64,000 nt of DNA from Aspidapion aeneum (lineage: Eukaryota; Arthropoda; Insecta; Coleoptera; Brentidae): contig OY755046.1 of NCBI GenBank assembly GCA_963576565.1, positions 50,648,786-50,712,785 on the forward strand, read 5' to 3'. The notes below the pieces were generated by a model, which saw nothing but the letters and a program-made list of their open reading frames with translations, had not been told where the DNA came from and searched no databases. Below, piece after piece: positions 52,752 through 63,216 of this stretch (its first letter is position 1; the number at the start of each line of letters is the position of its first letter). The position numbers were made by a program, and so were the translations under genes.

Positions 52752-53276
52752 AGTATTATTTACTGATTTACAAAAATGAATGTTCAAAATTTTTGTTTTA
52801 AAGATTTCTACAAACACACTTATTTTTGTTTCAAGGCGGCTACTTTAAAAATTTATATCTAAGTTATTAAATATTTAACTGTATATAATGGGCTTTTGAA
52901 CAAAAATACTTTTTTGAAAACAACATTGTCTTAAGGATACAAAATGCCACAAGAAAAATAAAAAAAACATATTTTAAACATTTTCCACTTATGTCGTAGA
53001 CCCATGGAACGTGCACCACTGCCTTTAGAGGGTACTGAGGTACATGGTTAAAAAGGAAATTTTATCTGCTTGCAAAATAATCTCTAAAATATTTTTAGAA
53101 AATTGACCGTTTTCAAGTTATTAGCAAAAAACCGCCAAAAAGCACCAGCAGGGGGAACCACCACTCTGTCAGGGTTGGGGGGTGGTTCCCTTTCGTAAAA
53201 TGATCGAGCGAGTCCTATGTCTATCCATACCAGGTATGTTTCATTAAACGCAGTATCGGACCCCGTAGGGCCTGAA

Positions 53277-53759
53277 CTATCAGCGCTAATAATTTTTGAA
53301 AATTATTATGGCACAGACGGCACAGACCTAGGATTCTTTTTCTTGTAAATCTTAATAAAGAAATTAATAAATAATTAATAATTTATTCACGAAATTTGAA
53401 TGAGCCAAGAACTATTATTAATTATCTAATGGAAATTCCAATTAAAAAATTGCAATATTCTTGCGATTTATTTAAATTATATTGTACAGGGTGTTACAGA
53501 GCATATAAAATAGATATTTTAATAGATATTTTATCATTATTAAAACAAATAAGAATAGTCTTATGACCCCCTTAAAGATTAAATAAAAAGAATGATATCA
53601 ATATTTAAATAAGTTTTAAATATTTTTTCAATGAAGTAGGTACTTGATAAAAGAATATCTGATATTTATTAGTACCCATCCAAGCTCTTCAAAAAATTAA
53701 TACACGTTTGTATCTCTTAAGTGTTTGTAGTAGTTATTGTTTTCTTTTTAACTGAAAAT
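53277..53759. other. Upstream region of the acid phosphatase gene
   Basis: Should contain the promoter and 5' UTR. AT-rich; I see no clear TATA box or initiator. TACAGGGTGTTACAGAGC near 53484 resembles a transposon end. Confidence 0.4.
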
Positions 53760-53888
53760 ATGGCAAAAAGTTTTTTATTTCATAAATGTTTTCTTTTGTT
53801 TTTGATAAATTATTTTTGCAATTTCAGTATAGTGTTTTCAACAAGTATAAAAAAAGATGCTAATAGTACTTTACATGCAGTTGTTGTG
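53760..53888 (+). CDS. Acid phosphatase exon 1
   Basis: ATG at 53760-53762 begins 43 codons: MAKSFLFHKCFLLFLINYFC, NFSIVFSTSIKKDANSTLHA, VVV; donor gtaaga, phase 0. An upstream in-frame GTG at 53721 is not taken as the start. Confidence 0.88.
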
Positions 53889-56800
53889 GTAAGAATATAT
53901 GGATCCATGACGGATCTAATACCTTCCTAGCTAGCCATAGTTAACACACTTCAATTGAAGCCATGATATAATATCAGCCTTGAAAACAGTTTTTTGTAAA
54001 TATCTCAGAAACTAAAGCTCCAACGGAGTTTTAAAAATTTTTAATTGTCAAAAAACTGTCATTAGCATAAATGGATTTTGACCAAAATCCAATCAGTTCG
54101 TTAGAGTGTTGAACACTACTTTGCCTAAAAATTTTATGAAAATCGGTTTAGCGGTTTAGAAGCTATCGTGGAACGGACAGACACACACGCACATAGGATA
54201 TTGCTAAGATAGGTCAAAATAAACACAAATAACACATTTTCGACGTTATCTCAAATCGTCGAAAATGATACTTTCTCTATTGCTACGCGAACTAGGAAGG
54301 TAAAAATAACTAATTATAAGTCTGGTGGGGCAGTCGAAGGAGATAATGTAACGTGTGATACGTGAACATATTTTTTCAAAAAAAATCAGGACGTACTGCT
54401 AAGGAAGTTTCTTCTCAACTTCGTGATCTAGTGACCTTATACGTACTGCTCGTCAAGCGCGGATTTAATCAAAATCAAAACCCATTATAGGGGTTTCATT
54501 TTCGTCAAGCGCGGATTTAATCAAAATCAAAACCCATTATAGGGGGACAAAAAAAATTATAAATTAAAAAAATTAACCAGTAAGTACCTATACCACCTAC
54601 CTATAACTTGAGGTGATTAATTTAAAATAAAAAAACTTAAAAAAAATTATTTTTCTAAAAGATTATGTATAAGCAAATTAATTAATATTCGTGCGCGGCA
54701 TTTAACAAATGTTGCAAATTTCGTTCTTACAATTTTTTACAAATCTCTAAAACATGTACCTCGAGATGTACATTTTTTTCCAGATTGTGCCGAAATTTGT
54801 AAGTTAGGTAACTAAAGTAAGTATCAACAAAAAATATTATCTGCTGTAGCGCCGCAGGCCATAATTTTTCATACGGATCAGCATAATTTACTACAAACTA
54901 CATTTTTCTCAATAAGGCTTTTTCAAACCTTTTATTTCATTTACAACTGTTTTTTGAAAGCAAAGTATAGTTTAAACTCGGGAGTTGCGCGGGACACTTC
55001 ACAAATCGGTACAGCCTTCTAAGAATAGGAACAGTCCCGTCCAAATATAGGGACGAATTGTCACGTTAGATAATTAACACAATGAATAAATTATTTGGTT
55101 CTATTTTAATTTTCAGCTTTTTCGTCATGGAGACAGAAATCCAGAAAGCTCTTGGCCAAATGATCCCTATTTTTCCAACACTACACTGTTTCCAGAAGGC
55201 TATGGAGAGCTTACAAATGTAAGTAAAATACACAAAAACTTGAATTGAATATTAAGTAAATTTCGATTTAAAAATCCCTTTTAAAAAAACTCTTAGCTTT
55301 ATATCGCTCAAAAAATAGTTGGAAATACTGAGGTAATCTTGCAACTAAATGCAACATAGAAGAATAGAATTCTAGGGACCGTGAGGTTAATCTAGTTGAT
55401 AGTTGGCTGCACCTAGTCCGCCGTCCGCGTTTGCGCAACCGCGAGAGACCTATAACAACCAATCACGTTGTGACAGACCCGCCAGATACATGCGTAGTTG
55501 TGAAAACCCCCCAACGCATGGCTTGTATAAATTTGGGCTAGTGATAATAATGTGTGCCAGCGCGATCTCTTTTCTAAGCTTGAAAACACCCTTTATGCAA
55601 AAATTAAAAAATACCAAGAAAGCGGCTACGCCAACTCAAGATAATCAACGGCATAACTAGCTTTCTGACCTGGGGGATTCCTAGGGGGGCCTCTGTGCCG
55701 TAATTTTTTACAGCAAAAACTAAACATTATTACTAGGACAGGCGGTCAAAGCTTTTTTGAAATGCGAACGTTTGGTTGAATAAATATGTAGCAAAAAAAT
55801 TTGCGGGTCTTAATGCGCCGCAGGCGAAAATTTAAAGAAAATCGGACTTATTAATAAGAACGAAAATGTTTATACATTTTCCCTTAGCACCATATAACAC
55901 AAATACAAAATTTTGTTGCAATGGTCTAAATATTGGGTTTATAAACTAAGATTTTTAAAGGCTTATTTTTAGGGGAGTTTTTTAACAAGACAAGATGGCG
56001 GCCGAAGCTTAGATAAAAAAGTTACTTTTTTATTCTTGTTTGACAGAACTAGTGTTTCTGTGTAGTATACCAATTTAATCATGAAGTATGTCTAATATAA
56101 TCCAAGATGGCGGCGTTCAAAATATAAAAACAACCGTATTTTTTTGGTTTGGTAAAACGTTTTGCTCAAAAATGTTATTTTATATTACTCTAGCTATGAC
56201 AAAAAATTATTTTTGTTTTTATATAAGACCAATTTTTACAAAAATTAGTATAGTTCAACAGTGTTCGTAGGAAAAATAGCGCACACAACTTAAAAGACAG
56301 AAACTTTCTTACACTCGCGTGTTGTTTCACTCGGCTAGCGCCTCCTTCACAACATTCACGCTCGTGTGAAATTTGTCAGTTTCTTCTCTTGTTATGTAAT
56401 ATAATATTTGGGAGGTTTACGAAAACATGCGGTCAAAACAAGACATCTCATTAAAAAAAAAAACACAGATTTTTCAAAAATATCAAAAAAGTTACGTACG
56501 TACTGGGGTGATTGGCCATATTTTACTTAATAGCTATCTCCGTTAATTGATCTGACGATAACGTTTAAATAAGCAAAATTGAATGATTTTTCCTGAATCA
56601 TCAGATCTAGAGATAGTACAGCCATTGTTGAAATATTTGCACTTTAAAAACCAAATTATATTCAGTGGCAACATCCTTATTGTTTATTTAGGTTATTAAA
56701 ATGGAAATATTTCAAAAACGGCTGTGCCAAATGTGAACATATTATATATTTGTAAAAACAGAAAAATGAGCCCTATCGTTTAAAAAAATTAAATACAGGG

Positions 56801-59800
56801 TGTTTTATTTAAAAAAATAAACCATATGTCAAAAATTTGGCAAGTGTTTGACATATTTCATTTTTGACCTTTCATAATCATACTAAAACCGTTGCCGGAC
56901 TTTATTTACCCAGGCTTAAAGTGATGCATTTTTTAAATGAAGCGGCCGTTTTAGTAAAAATTTTATTGACACCTTTCTATAGCAGATTTTTCGCCGAACT
57001 TGACAATTTTTTCAAAACTGACTCTGATTTTAGGAAGGCAAAAATCGTCACTATCGTCTAGGCAAGTGGCTGCGGACGTACTATTCCTCTTTTCTGCCAA
57101 CCAGATTCAACGCCAGTGACATTTACGTAAGATCCACTGACGTTGACAGGACAATCATGTCAGCCCAAGCCAACTTGGCAGGACTGTATTATCCCGAAAA
57201 AGATCAGATTTGGAACGATGAAGTCATGTGGCAACCCGTACCCGTCCATAGCTTTCCATTAGATAGTGACTGTAAGTAAAGTTCATATCATTATTTTTGA
57301 GACAACTTTTTACTACTTTTTTCGGTGGGCCTATGCCATTTGTTATAGTAAACAGCTGATGAGTCTCAAAAATTATATGGAGTGTACAAAGAATCTAATG
57401 TTTAAAAATAAATTTTAAAATTAAGAGTAAATGTAACATTTTTTGTGAAAAATATTGCTAAATATTGGTCAAACGGTGGCGTCAATAAAAAGTGTCAATT
57501 ACGAACTATTTTTCCAATCTTCACAGCTCTTCGGTATAACAAAATATACAATCTATCTATTCTATTCTATGGTACTCTCTGACCCGGAGTGTTAGCACCT
57601 GTATAGGGGCCCTTTCCCAGGGATACGGGAGAAGACCACACCGGTATGAAAGGCGGAGAGGAAGGACCTCGGTACGGCGGACATAGCGTAGGTGGCAACC
57701 CTTCTTTTAGGGATAATATAAAAGATTAAATACAGCAGTGTCTAAATGAGCGGCTAAAAACACCGTCAGAATGAGCGGCTGCAGAATGGACGGTTGAATA
57801 AAAACTCACCAACACGCCTCGCAAGCTTGGTGTTTTAATGCCACTACCCCTCAATGGAGAAATCATGGCGAATTTGAAAACAAAAGGAAATGGTCCCTAG
57901 GTGGGAAGGAAACACTCCGAATCCCACACCTCTATGGTCTGATTCACGGAATCTGGGGGAGACAAAAATTTACTTATGGAACATTAAAAAACAAGTAAAA
58001 CTAAGAATAGCAACATATAATATTAGATCTATGAACATCGACGAAAAGGGTAATGAACTGGATGAAGAGCTGACAAGAATAAAATGAGACATTGTAGGTT
58101 TGTCAGAAACCCGGCGAAAATAAGAAATCCTAATCTACTATACGATTAAGGTAATGAAGAGAACAAAAACTTTGGAGTAGGATACATATAAATAAAGCCA
58201 TAAGTAAACACGTCCAAACTATTAAAGGAATCTCAGATCGCGTCGATCTTAACCTAAAAATGAAAAGAACATCACTTAAAGTTATCAAGTATACCCACAT
58301 AGCACAAAAATCACATCAACGTTAAATCAACGTGAAAAAAATAACAAAGTTTTTTTTTACTTGAAAACAACCGCATACCATGTAATATTTATTTTGTTAA
58401 ATCTACATGCTTAAAGATAACTTAAAAACAAGGAGAAATCAAGCTATAAAAATGGACTTCTTGCTGAAGTTTCTGGTGCTGTGTATATAACGTGTTTTTA
58501 CCCTCGTTATTTTCATGTAACAAATTCAGACTTGAAAAGTCCTCCACAACATGTTCTAAAATGCCACTAGATCCAGACTTCTCAAACCTACTAACTTTCT
58601 GCGTCTTTTATGGTCACGTTTTTTTAATAACATTTTTTTAACTTAAAAGAGACGCGAAAGGAAGTTATAAAAGTTCACTAGTTTAAGACTCAAGGCAAGT
58701 CAAAATATCTATATATCTATCTTATGTTTTTTTTAAAAGCTAAACAAGATTTTTTAACAGTAAACACTTTCACAGAATATTAATGTGCCTTTATCATGTT
58801 AATAACAGCTGCATCGTGATCGTGGATCAGGGATCAGTTCCTTAACAGGTTTTTGGAGTTTAGAGGCCAAAGCACTGCCTGATAGATTTCGTCAAAGTGA
58901 AAAATCCCGACAATAGGTGGCGCTGCTGCTAGTAAAGTCTCAAAAATATATGGTAGAAAAGCAATGCAAGTCGCGTTTTAAAATTCGTGTAGAAAAGGCG
59001 TGAATCTAATGTGATTTTAACGTTGATAAAAATCACGTGAAACTAACGTAAAAACATTGCTGTTTTCATTTGATAATGGCGTTATTAAAACGCAGTTTTT
59101 AGCAACGTTATTTTTTATAACGTTAATGAATAACCTATTAAGCTTGTTTTCATATATGAAATAAACGTTTTTTTCTAGCAGCTTTTAAAATCAACGTGTT
59201 TTTTTCTCACGCCTTTTTTACTTGTTAAACACGCGATTGTGCTATGTGGGTACGTATCCTACCTAGGATTACGAGCACATCGAAGCATTCTATGAAGATA
59301 TCTCCAAAACTGTTGAAGAACACAAAACCCATCTTACAATAGTAATGGGAGATTTCAATGCCAAATTAGGTAAGAAAATGAACATAGAAGAAACTAAAAT
59401 AGGGGATTTTGGATATGGCGAAATATATGACAGGGGCTGAACCTTAAGTGAGTAATTTAACCAGAACTATTTTGCAAGAGCATCAGGATAAATTTTAATT
59501 TTTTACGACCGATTTCCAATAAATAATCGATTTTAGGTATCCTTTCTGCTGAATTGCCCTGTTCGAAACATGCCCGTCTCCAAAACAACGTTTTTTCTGA
59601 TCACCCAGAATTGCAAAAAATCATTGACAAATACCAAGATGTCATGCAGAACCTCTCAGTCTTAACCGGCAATGATCCTGCGAATTTTACCATTTATTCG
59701 GTAGCTGGACTATATTCTACTGCAACTATTTATAGAGGTATGAGAGTCAGAACGACAATTAAATCTTGCACAAGTAGCTATAGGCCCAGGCAGTAGACTT

Positions 59801-62800
59801 TGACCTTGAGATAACCTTCAAAATTTATAGCTAAAAGTCAAGGTCGCACTGAAGCACGGTCCCTAGAATCGACCGGTCTTCAAATCTTATATATCATATG
59901 TCGAATTTTTCACGTCACTGGTGCTCCAGCTGATTTTAGTAAACAAAAGTTAGATATGATATGAACAACTAATATTTTCTGAACTTGAAGGCAATTTTCC
60001 TACTGTTTTTTAGTACATCCTTATAAAATATAATTTTTTAGACGTATTGTCGTGATTTTTTTTAGCCCGCTTTATTTTTTACTGCACAAAACTAAAAATA
60101 TAAGTCAAACTGAATCTGATCGTTCAGTATCAAAGGTAAACCGAGGACTTGGGAAGTAAACAAAGGTGTAGGTTAGCGAATTACTTTTCAAGCTGAAACG
60201 AACACATTATTTTCTTCGAATTTAAATTTTTGTGTAAAAAAACTGGAAAGACTGGTATGGCTCAAAAATATTATTTTATAAGAATATACTAAAAAACAGT
60301 AGGAAAATTGCCTTAGTATTCAAAAAATATTAGTTGTTCATATCATATCTAACTTTTGTTTACAAAAATCAGCTGAACCACCAGTGACCAGCAACGGGGC
60401 AGTGCCCTCCCAAAACTAGACAACAAACAGTTTTTTCTACGTGTTGCCGGTTTTATCCTTAGTAAAGACGTATGAGTGTTTTGATTTGGGGTAGGTCAGT
60501 AGTTAAAAGCCTTGCCGGTCGCGTGTCGTGGAAATAAATACCGTCAATTATATAATTAAATGTGCAAATTTAAATACGTTGACATATGAACTTCGATTAC
60601 AAATAAAATCTTTAGGGGCACATAGACCAGACCTAAAAATCCTAAACATTAAACAAAATTTTAGTGCAAGTAATAAAAAATTATACGATGCTGAAAACTG
60701 GTTGTGCGACTGTGAAAAACGAAATTCTTTTTTTGCTTTATTTGTCTTATTATGAACAATCCACGAGTGATCCTGCGTGGGTAAAAAGTTAAAGACACAA
60801 AGTAAGTTGCTACTTATTTAAATAACCACATAGAATTTTCTATGCTAGGCAAGACTGATGTTAGGTGCCAATTGCAGTGGCGCAACCAGGAATATATCTT
60901 GGGGGGGGCCGGGGCCTCTTGTGGGGCCCTAAGCTTAATGATGTCGTATTTTATACTATTTTATCTTTTTATTTATGAAAAATGTGAAAAATATTAAAAA
61001 AAAATCTTAGGTTTGGGGGGAACCCTTTGTAAAATGCTAAAATAAAATTGTTTAGGTAAGTTTTTTTATCTCCTTTTCCATGCAATATAAATTTCTGCCC
61101 CCCCCCAATTTATAACGTCACCAGCCGCCACTGCCAGTGACGTGAAAAATTCGACATCACAGGTTATCCCATAACTTAGGGGCCATAGGCCAACAGGTGA
61201 TAGAGGAGGTCATGTCTGATAAAAAGTTCCCATAATGCATGGGTCAAAACTCTTTCTTTGTCGAGATAGAGAGCATCAAAGTTGGCGATTTTTTAAACTT
61301 TTTTGATAATAACTTTTTAAAAAAACGCAGTAAAAATATGAAATTGGGTGAAGTCGGAAGAGCAATAACTTGCAAAAAATATTTTTAAAAAAATTAGTCG
61401 GTAAACTATTTTTTCGTCTTAACCTTTATGAATGCCATATTAAACGCAATATTTTTTTAAATATTTTTTGCTAATAAAAACAAGTCTCTAGCGAGACATA
61501 ATAATCTGAGGGCACGGCAGTGCCTCGCCAAGTTCGCGCGCCTTAACCATCTTTTCTGGAAACATTTCAGCCGATATTTGACCTACCTAAAACTCTACTT
61601 CGGAATGAGCTACAAATCTCAAACTTTGCACAGTCGTAGATCTCCATGGAGTTAACAATCCCTCCAAGTTTCATGGAATTCCATTAAGTAGTAAAGTAGT
61701 TACGAAATTTCAAAAAACTCACTCAGTCATGTATAGATTATCAATATTCTACTGTACTTTCAGACATGCTACAAAGCTGAAATTTGGCACACTGGTAGAA
61801 ATTGTGACCAAACCCTTGGAAAAAATTCTAATTCACTCCCCTCCCCCATACATGTAAAGTTATGTAAAAGTAACATTGCCCACTTCCAGAGGCGCTAGAG
61901 AGCTGAACTTTGGGAGACTGATAGGAAATATGATAAAACTATAAAAGAAAATCATATATATCATCTAAAACTCAAAATTTTAATAAACTTCCCTCCCCTA
62001 TACATTTAAAGTTATGTAAAAGTAGCATTGCCCACTTCCAGAAATGCTAGAGAGTTGAGCTTTGGCAGACTGATAGGAACTATGATAAAACTATAGGAAA
62101 AAATTAAAACACCCCAAAATTCTAATTTACTTCCCTCCCCTATAAATGTAAAGTTAAGTAAAAGTAACATTGCCTACTTCCAGACATACTAGAGAGCTGA
62201 GCTTTTGAAGACCGATAGTAACTATGATAAAGTTATAGAAAAAAATTAAAACACCCCAAAATTCTAATTTACTTCCTTCCCCTATTAATGTAAAGTTATG
62301 TAAAAGTAACACTGCCCACTTCCAGAAACGCTAGAGAGCTGAACTTTTTAAGACTGAAAGACAATATGATAAAACTATATGAAAAAATTTAAAAAAACCA
62401 ACATTTTAATTTACTTCCCTCTCCTATAAATGTAAATTTATATAAAACTAACATTGCCCACTTCCAGAAATGCTAGAGAGCTGAGCATTGGAATGCTGAT
62501 AGAAATTATGATAAAACCATGGGAAAAAAATTAATAAGTCCAATATTTTCATTTACTCTCCTCCCCTATAAATATAAAGTTATGTAAAAGTAACATTACC
62601 CACTTCCAGAAACGCTAGAGAGCTGAGCATTGGAAGACTGATAGGAACTATGATAAAACTATAGGACAAAATTTAAAAACACGACAATTTTAATTTATTT
62701 CCCTCCCCTATACATGTAAAGTTATGTAAAAGTAACATTGTGCACTTTCAGAAACGCTAGAGAGCTGAGCTTTAAAAGGCTGATAGGAACTACGATAAAA

Positions 62801-63157
62801 CCATGAAAAAAAAATTAAAAAATCTCAAAAATTTAAGTAAGGCATTGCAAAAGTTTTGAACAATATTCCGCATATTTTACTACTTTAAAAATTAAGGATT
62901 ATCCAATTCCTTTAAAAAAGAAGTGAAATCATAACAAAAACATTTCATGTAAAAAAAAGCCAAGTACGCGAAAATGACATTCCGTAAAAAGAATTGAGAT
63001 AAAAGTAAAGCCAAGTTTTCCAATACAAATTTCAAAATGAAAGGTTCTTACTAGTTGGAAATATTGTGTGTGTTGACTCCCATGTTATAAAACATTTTTC
63101 TCGGAAATAACCTCCTCTATCACCTGCTGCACTATGGCCCCTTAGTTATGGGACACC

Positions 63158-63216
<59 letters not shown>

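Larger units (their letters stand above)
50480..53276. mobile_element. Large fold-back palindrome, 2.8 kb
   Basis: TTCAGGCCCTAC at 50480 is inverted at 53265-53276. Matching blocks occur in mirror order along both arms: TTTCATTAAACGCAG-like, TTTACGAAAGGGAACCACCC, AACTCGAAAACAGTCAA-like, TTTCCTTTTCAACGATGTAC and, nearer the centre at about 51620, CAACCATGTTGGAACA and CCAAATTTGACCATTTTTGG-like. Removing the 530-base jockey insertion makes the two arms nearly equal (about 1.1 kb each). No transposase. It starts about 280 bases upstream of the MANF promoter motifs. Confidence 0.75.
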
